Assembly: GCA_041617155.1 (NCBI GenBank)
Contig: JBFJPL010000004.1
Span: 17,706-81,705, forward strand
From: CAMYKD01 sp041617155
GTDB taxonomy: Bacteria > Pseudomonadota > Alphaproteobacteria > Kiloniellales > JAKSDN01
Length of the DNA: 64,000 nucleotides
Reading direction: 5' to 3'
The position numbers were made by a program, and so were the translations under genes. This document shows, piece by piece, positions 37,511-46,076 of the stretch. A model generated the notes under the pieces. It saw nothing but the letters and a program-made list of their open reading frames with translations, did no database searches and had not been told where the DNA came from. Positions within the stretch are counted from its first letter, which is position 1, and each line of letters opens with the position of its first letter.

Positions 37511-38173
37511 ATGTCTCTCAAGATCGGCGACAAGGCACCGGATTTCACCGCTGAAACGACGGAAGGAACGATCAAGTTCCACGACTGGATCGGCGACAGC
37601 TGGTGCGTCATCTTCTCGCATCCGAAGGACTTCACGCCCGTCTGCACGACGGAACTGGGTTACATGGCCAAGCTCAAGCCCGAGTTCGACAAGCGCAACG
37701 TCAAGATCATCGGGCTCAGCGTCGACTCGGTGAAAAACCATAAGGGCTGGCTCAAAGACATCGAGGAAACCCAGGGCGCCGCGGTCAACTATCCGCTGAT
37801 CGGTGATACCGACCTGTCGATCTCCAAGCTCTACGGCATGCTGCCGGCGGGCGCCGGTAAGAGCTCGGAAGGCCGGACGCCGGCGGACAACGCCACGGTT
37901 CGCACGGTCTACGTCATCGGCCCGGACAAGGGCATCAGGCTGATGCTCTCCTATCCCATGAGCACCGGGCGGAACTTCGACGAGATCCTGCGCGTGATCG
38001 ACTCGATCCAGCTCACAGCCAAGCACCAGGTGGCGACGCCGGTCAACTGGAAGCAGGGCGATGACGTGATCATCGTGCCGACGGTCTCCGACGAGGCGGC
38101 GAAACAGAAGTACCCGAGCGGCTGGAAGGCCCCCAAGCCTTACCTGCGCATCGTTCCCCAGCCGAGGAACTGA
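37511..38173 (+). CDS. 1-Cys peroxiredoxin (Prx6/AhpC-TSA family)
   Basis: 220 residues. Peroxidatic cysteine in FSHPKDFTPVCTTELGYMAK; the long C-terminal domain (SIQLTAKHQVATPVNWKQGD to the end) is that of Prx6-type enzymes. Reduces peroxides with external thiols. Preceded by a 212-bp gap; a hairpin terminator candidate follows. Confidence 0.94.
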   Translation: MSLKIGDKAPDFTAETTEGTIKFHDWIGDSWCVIFSHPKDFTPVCTTELGYMAKLKPEFDKRNVKIIGLSVDSVKNHKGWLKDIEETQGAAVNYPLIGDTDLSISKLYGMLPAGAGKSSEGRTPADNATVRTVYVIGPDKGIRLMLSYPMSTGRNFDEILRVIDSIQLTAKHQVATPVNWKQGDDVIIVPTVSDEAAKQKYPSGWKAPKPYLRIVPQPRN

Positions 38174-38195
38174 TTCGGCCGAACGATTGGCGCAG

Positions 38196-38224
38196 GGCAC
38201 AGGCCCGTGGCACGGGCCTGTGCC
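38196..38224 (+). terminator. Hairpin after the peroxiredoxin gene
   Basis: GGCACAGGCCCGTG and CACGGGCCTGTGCC are perfect inverses separated by a single base, giving a long GC stem with an effective loop of about five bases. No T tract follows, so factor-independent termination is uncertain. Confidence 0.5.
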
Positions 38225-38299
38225 GGCCGGGGCGGAAGGCGCGCTCGGGCGCGGTGCCGGCTTGCCATAAGCTCTGCCCCGAGGTGAGGTGGCGAACCC

Positions 38300-38932
38300 A
38301 TGCCGAGGTCGAAGAAACGGCGAAATCCGAACAAGGGGACGCGCGGTGCCAGGAAGATCGCCTGGGGCGGCCCGGCGACCAAAGGTTCACGCTACCTGAA
38401 CCTGATACTCGGCGCCGCGCTGCTTGCGGCGGTCGTCGCCGGCGGCATCTATCTTTGGTCGAACCTGACCGTCGAAAGCAGCTTTCGGGCCTACGTCGAG
38501 CAAGGCCAAGGCCGGCTCGACAAGGTGATCACCCCGCGCAACCTTGGACGTGGCCACTTGGAGCCGGGCGAACTGCAGCACTACGCGGCGGAATTTCCCA
38601 CCTCGGGCCGGCACAGTCCGACCTGGGCGCCACCCGGCTTCCACCGCGAGGCACAGGCCCCGACCTTGCTGGTGCACGCCCTCGAGCACGGCAACATCGT
38701 GATCTATTACGACCAGCCTGGCCCAGCGGTGATCGAAATCCTGAAGGACTGGGCCGGGCTCTACGGCGGCCAGTGGGACGGGTTGCTCGCCGTGCCGAAA
38801 CCCGGCCTGGGTGAGCGCCTGGTGCTGACCGCCTGGAACCGGGAATTGCGCCTCGAGCGCTTCGATCCGGCAGTCGCCGCGGCCTTCATCGACAAATATC
38901 GCGGGCGTGGTCCGGAAAACCCGGTCCGCTAG
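38300..38932 (+). CDS. DUF3105 membrane-anchored protein
   Basis: 210 residues. Very basic N-terminus (PRSKKRRNPNKGTRGARK), one membrane helix (about 32-53), then a DUF3105-like extracytoplasmic domain including PTLLVHALEHGNIVIYYDQP. The HALEHG motif with two histidines is the family hallmark. Function unknown. Its stop lies 4 bp from the likely start of the LivH-like gene, so the two probably form an operon. Confidence 0.8.
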   Translation: MPRSKKRRNPNKGTRGARKIAWGGPATKGSRYLNLILGAALLAAVVAGGIYLWSNLTVESSFRAYVEQGQGRLDKVITPRNLGRGHLEPGELQHYAAEFPTSGRHSPTWAPPGFHREAQAPTLLVHALEHGNIVIYYDQPGPAVIEILKDWAGLYGGQWDGLLAVPKPGLGERLVLTAWNRELRLERFDPAVAAAFIDKYRGRGPENPVR

Positions 38933-38936
38933 CACC

Positions 38937-40289
38937 ATGGCGGGGACCGCGGCCGGCAGGCGGCCCCGCAGGGTCTTGGTTGGGCCCCTGCTTGGCCTTG
39001 GCCTGGCCGGCCTGGCGGCCGCCGCCTGCGACGAGATCGACATCGAGCAGGCAAGAGACTGTGAGAATCTGGTCGCGGCCTTCGCGGAACCCGGGCCGTT
39101 CGAGGTCGTCGGCCGGGAAAGCGACCCCTCGGCCGACAACGCCGTCATCATCCGTTTCCGAAGCCGGGGGAGGACGGAAGAACGCTGGATCTCCTGTCGC
39201 TTCGGCGGCGAGGGCTTCGAGCTTGGCCGCCGGGCCTTGCTCGGCGTCAGCACCGACCGCGACGGTGCGCTCTCCGACATCCAGCTGGAGCTCCTGAAAC
39301 GCTTTTGGCTGGCCCAGGTCGCCGCCGAGCCCGCGACCGGCGCAGCGCCGCCGGAGCGCGGGCCGGCCCTTCACCTGCTCTATTTCCTCCAGCAGCTGGT
39401 CAACGCCCTGGTGGTCTGCTGCGTTTACGGGCTACTGGCGGTCGCCTACACGCTGGTCTACGGCATCATCGGCCGGATCAACCTGGCTTTCGGAGAGCTG
39501 GCGACCATCGGCGCCTTCGCCGCACTGCTCGGCGTCGCGCTCTTCGCGGTCGCCGCGGGCATGGTTCTGCCGCTGGCCCTGCTGGCCGCCTTGATCCTCG
39601 CCATGGCGGTCAGCGCGCTCTATGGCTGGATCACGGAGCGAATCGTGTTCCGGCCGCTCAGGAACAGCGAATCCCAGGCGCCGCTGATCGCCACCATCGG
39701 CCTCGCCGTATTCCTGCAGGAGTATCTGCGCCTGGCCCAGGGGTCGCGCGACCGCTGGCTGCAACCGGTGTTCGGCGAGCCGCACCTGATCGCCGCGGTC
39801 GAGGGGTTCCCGGTCTTCATCACCACGGCGCAGGTCCTGATCGTGGCGCTGGCCGCCGGGCTTTACCTGCTGCACCGGCGGGCGATCGAGCCCGGCGGCT
39901 TCGGCCTGGCTTGGCGGGCCTGCGCCCAGGACGCGCCGATGGCCGCGCTGTGCGGCATCGACGTCGGCCGCACGGTCGCGCTGAGCTTCGTTCTGGCCGG
40001 CGCCTATGCCGCGGCGGCCGGCTTTGTCGTGACCCTCTACTACGGCGGTGTCAGCTTCCACATGGGCGCCCTGCTCGGCTTCAAGGCGCTGACCGCGGCC
40101 ATCGTCGGCGGCATCGGCTCGGTGCCCGGCGCCTTCCTGGGCGGCATCCTGATCGGCCTCCTGGAGACCTTCTGGTCGGCCTATTTGACGATCGCCTACA
40201 AGGACGTCGCGATCTTCGGCGTGCTCGCCCTGATCCTGGTGTTCCGTCCCGACGGCCTGCTCGGCAGAGCCGATCCAATGATCCGCTAA
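38937..40289 (+). CDS. LivH-type ABC permease with N-terminal extracytoplasmic domain
   Basis: 450 residues. The C-terminal ~300 are a branched-chain amino acid permease of the LivH type: NALVVCCVYGLLAVAYTLVY, GRINLAFGELATIGAFAALL, GFKALTAAIVGGIGSVPGAF. Unusually, the first ~130 residues are a signal-like helix (VLVGPLLGLGLAGLAAAAC) and a soluble domain with cysteines, rather than the few residues normal for LivH. No LivM, LivF, LivG or binding protein is nearby. A GTG at 38907 is an alternative start overlapping the DUF3105 gene. Confidence 0.85.
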   Translation: MAGTAAGRRPRRVLVGPLLGLGLAGLAAAACDEIDIEQARDCENLVAAFAEPGPFEVVGRESDPSADNAVIIRFRSRGRTEERWISCRFGGEGFELGRRALLGVSTDRDGALSDIQLELLKRFWLAQVAAEPATGAAPPERGPALHLLYFLQQLVNALVVCCVYGLLAVAYTLVYGIIGRINLAFGELATIGAFAALLGVALFAVAAGMVLPLALLAALILAMAVSALYGWITERIVFRPLRNSESQAPLIATIGLAVFLQEYLRLAQGSRDRWLQPVFGEPHLIAAVEGFPVFITTAQVLIVALAAGLYLLHRRAIEPGGFGLAWRACAQDAPMAALCGIDVGRTVALSFVLAGAYAAAAGFVVTLYYGGVSFHMGALLGFKALTAAIVGGIGSVPGAFLGGILIGLLETFWSAYLTIAYKDVAIFGVLALILVFRPDGLLGRADPMIR

Positions 40290-41311
40290 CGCCCCAGGGT
40301 GGCGAAGAATTGCGCGATGCAGCGATCGTGCCAAGCGGCCGCGCTGCCGTTGCCGTGAAATCCCACATGCCCGCCCGAGGCCGCCAGCAGCGGCACCAGC
40401 TTGCGGTTGGCGGTCCAGTCGACCTGCCGGTAGAGGCGACCCGGAATCCAGGGGTCGTCCATGGCGTGGATCACCAGCGTCGGGACAGCGACATCGGCCA
40501 GGAAGCGCCGAGCGCTGGTCTGCCGATAGTAGTGTTCGGCCCCGTCGAAGCCGCCGCGCGGCGCGACGACGACGTCATCGAACTGGTAGATCGAGCGGAT
40601 CCTCTCTATGGCGCGCCGCTGGCTGTCGCCGAGCCCGGCCGGAGTGGCCAGGCTCTCCGCCTTCATGCGACCGAGCAGATAGCGGTGATAGAGCGCGTTG
40701 CGCGGTGCCATCATACGCTCCTGGGTCGCCTTGAGGTCGATGGGAGCCGAGACCGAAGCCGCGGCCCGCAGCGGGAAATCGCCCGCATGCTCGGCCAGGA
40801 ACTTGAGCAGCATGTTGGCGCCCAGCGAATAGCCGACCAGCACCAGACCCCGCGCGGCAAGATCGGGGGCCTGGGTGCCGAGCACCTTGAGCGCGTCGCG
40901 CAGATCCTCGCTGCGGCCCGCGTGGTACTGAAACCGGCAGAGCGGGCGAGACGGCCCGGCGCCGCGCAGGTTGAGCCGCAATACAGGATAGCCTTGTTCC
41001 AGAAGGTGGCGGGCCGAGGCCCGGATGTAGCTCGAATCCTCGCAGCCGGTCAGGCCGTGGATCAGCACGGCGAACGGCCGTCCCGGCTCGGCCCCGGGAT
41101 CGTGCAGCATGGCCGCCAGGCGGTCGCCGCTGGCGTCGCCGAGCGGCAGTTCCAGCCGGCGCCCCGGCCAGGGCGATAGGTCCGCGGGCCGGCCGTGGAT
41201 GTAGTTGCGCAAGGTCTGGAGATCGCCGCCCAGCCAGGGCGCGCGGGCGCGAAAAGCGGGGAAGTCCGCGCTGTCTTGGCTGGCCGGCCTGTCGAGAGCT
41301 ACATCCATCAC
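40286..41311 (-). CDS. YheT-family alpha/beta hydrolase
   Basis: 341 residues. Typical YheT opening (PWLGGDLQTLRNYIHGRP), HGLTGCEDSSYIRASARHLL, RLNLRGAGPS, nucleophile elbow GYSLGANMLLKFLAEHAGD, aspartate in VIHAMDDPWIPG and histidine in SGGHVGFHG. Complete catalytic triad. Substrate unknown. Its stop overlaps the convergent LivH-like stop by 4 bp. Confidence 0.92.
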   Translation of the reverse strand: MMDVALDRPASQDSADFPAFRARAPWLGGDLQTLRNYIHGRPADLSPWPGRRLELPLGDASGDRLAAMLHDPGAEPGRPFAVLIHGLTGCEDSSYIRASARHLLEQGYPVLRLNLRGAGPSRPLCRFQYHAGRSEDLRDALKVLGTQAPDLAARGLVLVGYSLGANMLLKFLAEHAGDFPLRAAASVSAPIDLKATQERMMAPRNALYHRYLLGRMKAESLATPAGLGDSQRRAIERIRSIYQFDDVVVAPRGGFDGAEHYYRQTSARRFLADVAVPTLVIHAMDDPWIPGRLYRQVDWTANRKLVPLLAASGGHVGFHGNGSAAAWHDRCIAQFFATLGR

Positions 41312-41456
41312 GATGATTTAGTGCACCGCCTGCCCGAGGGCCAGGGTTGTCCGCGCCGCCGTGTCGCGTGGCAAACGAAAGCCGACAGTGCGGAGGTTGC
41401 CGTCCAGGCCGTATCGGCCAAGAATAGGCCGTCCAGGCCCCGGAGCAAACGGCATC

Positions 41457-42410
41457 ATGTCAGCCAGCCAGACCGGCGGATCCAAGCCGCGGCCCTCGCC
41501 AGCCGAGCAGGCGCTCGCGGCCACCCGGCGCTGGGTCGACGACCTGTTCGAGCCGGTCGATGCGATCTCGCTGGTGTTCCTGCGCGTCAGCTTCGGCGTG
41601 ATCATGCTGGTCGAGGTCTGGCGGTTCTGGGACCATGGCTGGATCGAGCGCTACTACATCCGGCCGGATTTCTTCTTCAAATACTATGGTTTCGCGTGGG
41701 TCCACCCGTGGCCCGGCGACGGCATGTACTGGCATTTCGTGCTGCTTGCCGTGCTCGCCCTGATGATCACCGTCGGGGCCTTCTACCGCCTTGCCTCGGT
41801 GCTGTTCTTCTTTGCCTTCAGCTATGTCTTCCTGCTCGACCAGGCGCGCTACCTCAATCACTTCTACCTGGTCATCCTGGTCGCCTTCCTGATGATGCTG
41901 GTACCGGCGAGCCGGGCCTATTCGCTCGACGCGCTCTTGCCGTTCGGCGCGCATCGCCGCGACCGCCGCGTGCCATCCTGGTCGATCTGGCTGTTCCGCC
42001 TTCAGTTCGAGGTGGTCTACATCTACGCCGGCCTGGTCAAGATAAACCCGGACTGGCTGCGACTCGAGCCGCTCGGCATGTGGCTGGCGCGGCGCGACGA
42101 CGCGCCCCTTATCGGCCATCTTCTGACCGAGGATTGGGTGGTGGCGATCGCCGCCTACGGGGTCATCATCTTGCATATCGTCGGGGCGCCGCTGTTGTTG
42201 TTCCGGCGCACGCGGATCTACGTGACCGCGGTCTATTTCGCCTTTCACTTGGCGAACCACTTCATGTTCCAGATCGGCATTTTTCCCTGGCTCACCATGG
42301 CCGGAACCATGATGTTCTTCGACCCCAACTGGCCACGCCAGCTCTGGCGATCGCTGAAACACCCGTTCGGCCGTGGCGCGCCGCTGCGCAAGGAAGCGCT
42401 GGATGTCTGA
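41457..42410 (+). CDS. HTTM domain protein (vitamin K-dependent carboxylase-like), membrane half
   Basis: 317 residues. HTTM family, the membrane part of vitamin K-dependent gamma-carboxylase homologues. Helices from about residue 36 include ISLVFLRVSFGVIMLVEVWR and RYLNHFYLVILVAFLMMLVP; Lys195 in VVYIYAGLVKINPDWL corresponds to the catalytic lysine of the carboxylase. ATG 41457 is chosen from fit with the family. It overlaps the next gene by 8 bp. Bacterial HTTM substrates are unknown. Confidence 0.87.
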   Translation: MSASQTGGSKPRPSPAEQALAATRRWVDDLFEPVDAISLVFLRVSFGVIMLVEVWRFWDHGWIERYYIRPDFFFKYYGFAWVHPWPGDGMYWHFVLLAVLALMITVGAFYRLASVLFFFAFSYVFLLDQARYLNHFYLVILVAFLMMLVPASRAYSLDALLPFGAHRRDRRVPSWSIWLFRLQFEVVYIYAGLVKINPDWLRLEPLGMWLARRDDAPLIGHLLTEDWVVAIAAYGVIILHIVGAPLLLFRRTRIYVTAVYFAFHLANHFMFQIGIFPWLTMAGTMMFFDPNWPRQLWRSLKHPFGRGAPLRKEALDV

Positions 42411-42945
42411 CGCTCCCGCCCGCACCCCGCCTTCCAAGGCCGAGAAGACCGTTTTGCTCGGCTTCATCGCGGCGTGGTTCGGGTTCCAGGTGCTCTTCCC
42501 CTTGCGCCACCTGCTCTATCCGGGCAGCCCGAGCTGGAACGAGGAGGGCCACCGCTTCGCCTGGCAGATGAAGCTGCGTGACAAGAAGGCGCGCGCGGTC
42601 TTCATCGTGCGCGACCCGGCGAGCGGCCGGGAATGGCGGGTCGCGCCCGGGCGTTACCTGTTGAGGCACCAGGCGCGGAAGGTGGCGACCCGGCCCGACA
42701 TGATTCTCCAGTTCGCCCACCATCTCGAGCGGCTCTGGGCCGAGGAAAGGGGCATCGAAGGTGTCGAGGTGCGCGCGCGGGTCTGCGCCTCGCTGAACGG
42801 CCGCCCGGCGGCCCTGCTGATCGACCCGCGGCGGGATCTCACGAAGATAGAGCGCAGCTTGCGCCACGCCGACTGGGTGCTGCCGCTCGAACAGCCTTTC
42901 AACCGCCCACCCTCCAGGACACGCCGCCGTGACCTCAGCTGCTGA
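42403..42945 (+). CDS. HTTM/carboxylase-like C-terminal half as a separate gene
   Basis: 180 residues. A single helix (KTVLLGFIAAWFGFQVLFPL) then WNEEGHRFAWQMKLRDKKAR, which matches the segment that follows the membrane domain in one-piece bacterial carboxylase homologues. Here it is in the +1 frame relative to the previous gene, starting at ATGTCTGA that ends it, with AGGA upstream. Either a natural split or an old frameshift that gained its own start. Confidence 0.78.
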   Translation: MSDAPARTPPSKAEKTVLLGFIAAWFGFQVLFPLRHLLYPGSPSWNEEGHRFAWQMKLRDKKARAVFIVRDPASGREWRVAPGRYLLRHQARKVATRPDMILQFAHHLERLWAEERGIEGVEVRARVCASLNGRPAALLIDPRRDLTKIERSLRHADWVLPLEQPFNRPPSRTRRRDLSC

Positions 42946-43345
42946 GCCGGAGCGCCCGGTCATCCTGTTCGACGGCGTCTGCAACCTCTGCACCGCCAGC
43001 GTTCGCTTCGTGATCAAGCGCGATTCGAAACGGCGCTTCCGTTTCGCCTCGCTGCAGTCGCCGGTCGCTGAACAGCTTCTGGGATCGGAGCTGCAGCCGC
43101 ACGACCGGCTCGGCTCGGTGATCCTTGTGCTGGGCGACAAGGTCTACCGAAAATCGACCGCCGCGCTGCAGACCGCCCGGCGGCTCGACGGCCTGTGGCC
43201 GCTTCTGGCGGTCCTGCTGATCATCCCCCGCCCCCTGCGCGACGCGATCTACGACTTTATCGGCAACCGCCGCTACCGGATGTTCGGCAAGCGCGAGCTC
43301 TGCTGGCGCCCGGACGGCGACCTGGGCGAGCGATTTCTGGACTGA
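42929..43345 (+). CDS. DCC-family thiol-disulfide oxidoreductase-like protein
   Basis: 138 residues. DUF393 (YuxK/DCC) family named for its motif, here FDGVCNLCTASVRFVIKRD with Cys18 and Cys21, and RRYRMFGKRELCW near the end. GTG start at 42929 overlaps the previous gene by 17 bp. DCC and HTTM domains co-occur or fuse in many bacteria, which supports one functional unit of three genes. Confidence 0.9.
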   Translation: MTSAAEPERPVILFDGVCNLCTASVRFVIKRDSKRRFRFASLQSPVAEQLLGSELQPHDRLGSVILVLGDKVYRKSTAALQTARRLDGLWPLLAVLLIIPRPLRDAIYDFIGNRRYRMFGKRELCWRPDGDLGERFLD

Positions 43346-43351
43346 GACGCT

Positions 43352-43567
43352 CTAAAGTTCCGGCGCATCGCGCAGGTAGACCAGCCAGTAGACCAGAGCG
43401 ACGAAGACGCTGCCGCCGAAGGCGACGAAAGCACCGGCCAGGAGGCCGAGGGTCGCGGTCTGCAGCGCCGGCATCCTGACCTTGGCGACGCCGACCCTTT
43501 CGACCCGGGCCGCGATTTGCGCCGGCGCATAGGCGTCGAAGCCATTGTCGGGCGGCGCTTGCGTCAT
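43352..43567 (-). pseudogene. Formate/nitrite transporter collapsed by internal deletion
   Basis: 71 codons. The N-terminus (FDAYAPAQIAARVERVGVAK, then TLGLLAGAFVAFG) matches the opening of formate/nitrite transporters and the end (GGSVFVALVYWLVYLRDAPEL) matches their last helix. Family members have ~260-280 residues and six helices, so about 200 residues are missing in frame. The junction lies at the shared FG-GS glycines. ATG 43567 is the start. Probably non-functional as a channel; a short peptide could still be made. Confidence 0.7.
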
Positions 43568-43828
43568 GGCCGGAGCGTTCCCCTGGCCCCCTGGCGGACC
43601 CGCATGCCCTCTAGTGCCATTGATCTTTCTAGCCGCCTGCCGGCGGTGGCCATAGCAACGCGATCGAGTCGGGCCGTCAAGCCCCGGAGCGGCCGTCGCC
43701 AAGCGCCTTATAACCGGCCGAAAGCACCTGCCATTTATCAAGCATTTGAAAAGGCTTTGTTAATCGGTTGGTAGGCATAATTCACGCTAGTTCTTTTGTG
43801 AAAACGACTGCCCGAGACGACAGAGGCA

Positions 43829-44485
43829 ATGCACGTTCTTTATGTCGAAGACAATCCGGCCGAGGCGCAGCTCGTCGAGGCCATGCTCCAGGACGAGGGG
43901 CATTTGTGCCACACGACAGACCTCGGCCAACAGGCCGTGGTTCTGGCCAAGCGCAACAAGTACGACCTGATCATTCTGGACATCATGCTGCCCGACATCG
44001 ACGGCTACGAAGTCATCGACAGGCTGCGCAAGTCCGATGTGCCCACGCCGGTCCTGCTGCAGACCGGACTGATGGACCGCGACAACCGGGCCGCGGAGCA
44101 GGGTCTTGGCGTCGACGACTACCTGATCAAGCCCTTCACCAAGAGGGAGTTGGACGAGCGCATCGAGGCCGTGCTGAAAAAGCCGGCGCAACGGGCTCCT
44201 ACGCGGGATCCGGGTGCCGAGCGCCGCAAGGACCCGCGCAAGGACCCAGTCGAGCGTCGGCAGCACAAGAGATTTTCGACGGTGAAGACCGCGGAGATCG
44301 TGCAGGACACCTTTCAAATGCCCTGCGTCGTGATGAACCAGTCTTACGGCGGCGCGGGCATTCGCCTGCCCAAGCCGGGCCTACACTGTCCGTCGAGCTT
44401 CGAACTGCGGTTCACCTCCGGCGCGATCCACAAGTGCGAGGTCTGCTGGCGCGACGGCGACAAGATGGGCGTCAAGTTCGTTTGA
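43829..44485 (+). CDS. Response regulator with receiver and PilZ domains
   Basis: 218 residues. Receiver domain 1-118: acidic pair in VLYVEDNP, phosphoacceptor Asp51 in LIILDIMLPDIDGYEVI, Thr in LLQTGLMD, Lys in YLIKPF. Its TTDLGQQAVVLAK stretch resembles CtrA's receiver. A basic linker leads to a PilZ domain with RRQHKRF and later NQSYGGAGIRL, the two motifs that bind c-di-GMP. Joins phosphorelay input to c-di-GMP sensing. No kinase gene is adjacent. Confidence 0.88.
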   Translation: MHVLYVEDNPAEAQLVEAMLQDEGHLCHTTDLGQQAVVLAKRNKYDLIILDIMLPDIDGYEVIDRLRKSDVPTPVLLQTGLMDRDNRAAEQGLGVDDYLIKPFTKRELDERIEAVLKKPAQRAPTRDPGAERRKDPRKDPVERRQHKRFSTVKTAEIVQDTFQMPCVVMNQSYGGAGIRLPKPGLHCPSSFELRFTSGAIHKCEVCWRDGDKMGVKFV

Positions 44486-44533
44486 ACGGTCCCGCCGGCG
44501 CGCGATGCTGTCGGGCGTTCCAGATCGAGCGGT

Positions 44534-45022
44534 TCAGGCTTTGGCGGTGCCGGCCGGCGCATCGTCCGGGACCAGGGCGCGCACCAACTCGAGCGACAGT
44601 CTGGCACAGGCGCAGCAGTCCTGACGGCGCCGGGCTCCTTGGAGTTCGTCGAGCTTGCGCCGGTCGGCGGCGGCCACCTCCTCCGGACGCTTGGCCAGCT
44701 GCTGGGCTCGAGCGATCGCCAGGAGCTCCGAAAGATCCAGCGTCTGGCCCGGTTCAGATTGACCGCATTGCGGATGATCCTTCAGGTGCTGCGCCAGGGT
44801 CAGGCTGAAGCTGTTGCATTCTCGGCAGCTATGGCGCGCCTGGGCGGCGGCGATGTCATCGACGATGAACCGCCGCACCCGCTGCGTGCCCTCCGGCGTG
44901 CGCAGTAACTGATGACCGAGCTCCAGGGCAACGATGGGCGGGATGTTCTCGTGCCGCGCGATGGCAGCAATCTCGTCCTCCGTCAGGTCTGCCAGATCCA
45001 GGCAATCCCTTAGGCTGAGCAT
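44534..45022 (-). CDS. Conserved protein of unknown function with Cys/His cluster
   Basis: 162 residues. N-terminal helices (LSLRDCLDLADLTEDEIAAI, ARHENIPPIVALELGHQLL), then a possible metal site CRECNSFSLTLAQHLKDHPQ followed by Cys, then a helical arm and a second cysteine cluster QDCCACARL. I do not recognise a named family. It lies between the receiver-PilZ gene (convergent) and the hemerythrin gene (same strand). Confidence 0.7.
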   Translation of the reverse strand: MLSLRDCLDLADLTEDEIAAIARHENIPPIVALELGHQLLRTPEGTQRVRRFIVDDIAAAQARHSCRECNSFSLTLAQHLKDHPQCGQSEPGQTLDLSELLAIARAQQLAKRPEEVAAADRRKLDELQGARRRQDCCACARLSLELVRALVPDDAPAGTAKA

Positions 45023-45136
45023 GGCTTCGAGTTCCTTTGCCGGCTCAAATCCATAGATAATTTATGGAATTGTCAATCAGACTTGACGGCCTGTCAACCG
45101 GCCATTCCGGAACGGCGCCGACGCACCCCGAGGCGA

Positions 45137-45712
45137 TCAGGACGGCTGGCTCTTCAGGTTGTCCCGTTCCAGGTCGAGGATCATCTGGTGCAGGCCGCGA
45201 AATCGCCGCTCGACCGAGCGGCCGAACAGCGGGTCGTCCCAGTCGGTGAACTGGGCCTCGATCGCCGCCCAGTCTTCCGCGCTCAGGACCCGCAGGGCGA
45301 GAGGAAAGAAATGTTCCTCCTCCTCGGCCATGTGGCGCCGGTTGGTGTCGACAAACTCGCGTCCCAGGCTGCTGAACCACTGCCGCTGGGCCGCGTCGGG
45401 GTTGAGGATCTGATCGACCGTGGCCCTGGCGAAACGGCGGGTCAGCAAGGCGATGTCCTCGTGTCCCGTGAGCAGGTCGGCGAGAGGCTTCGCCTCGGCA
45501 CTGCCCAGGGCGCGGAGCCTGAGGTAGATCAGGTCTTCCTTGGGGTGGTGAAAAAGCTCCGGATAGGTGAGAAAATAATCCAGTATGCCCTTGATGATAT
45601 CGTAACCGGCCCGTTCGCCGGCCTCGACCGCCGCGAGCTGGCGGTCGAGAACGTCCAACAGCATGGCCATGTTGGTATGTTCCTGTCGCAGTACGCTGAG
45701 CGCTTTCGGCAT
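45137..45712 (-). CDS. Hemerythrin domain protein
   Basis: 191 residues, four-helix bundle with histidine/carboxylate iron ligands spaced as in hemerythrins: RQEHTNM, LFHHPKEDLIYLRL, LLTGHEDIALL, NRRHMAEEEEHFFPLAL. Similar proteins sense or handle oxygen, NO or iron. ATG 45712 has GGAGGAGAG upstream. An upstream frame to 45877 has no family match. Confidence 0.92.
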   Translation of the reverse strand: MPKALSVLRQEHTNMAMLLDVLDRQLAAVEAGERAGYDIIKGILDYFLTYPELFHHPKEDLIYLRLRALGSAEAKPLADLLTGHEDIALLTRRFARATVDQILNPDAAQRQWFSSLGREFVDTNRRHMAEEEEHFFPLALRVLSAEDWAAIEAQFTDWDDPLFGRSVERRFRGLHQMILDLERDNLKSQPS

Positions 45713-46076
45713 GGCGGCTCTCCTCCGGCTGGCGTGGATCCTGGTGGACCCGAAACCCGGCCAATAGTGGCGCAGTACCGGCAGCGATACAATCGAGCTA
45801 GCCGGCCGGTAGCCGCCCGTGTCCTCTTTGCGGCATGGGTAGGCGGTCCGGTATCCCGTTTCGATACGGTCGGGCACTCCCGAGTCGAAGGGGCCGGGAA
45901 AATGCGCCCGCGGAATCGGCGCTGCAACCTCCGGACCGCTGCGCGAATCCGAGCCATGTAGCTCGAAAACGACCGGCCGGCAGGAACCGCGATGGCATCC
46001 GACCGGAGCAGCGACCGGCAGGCGGCCATCTGCTGCAAGCGCTATGGCATCGATCCGGTCGAACGGAGTGGCGCTC
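45713..46076. other. Interval without a recognisable gene
   Basis: About 360 bp between the hemerythrin and cupin genes. Several frames are open on both strands but none shows a family motif or a ribosome site. I see no repeat or hairpin of note. It presumably carries the hemerythrin promoter. Confidence 0.5.
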
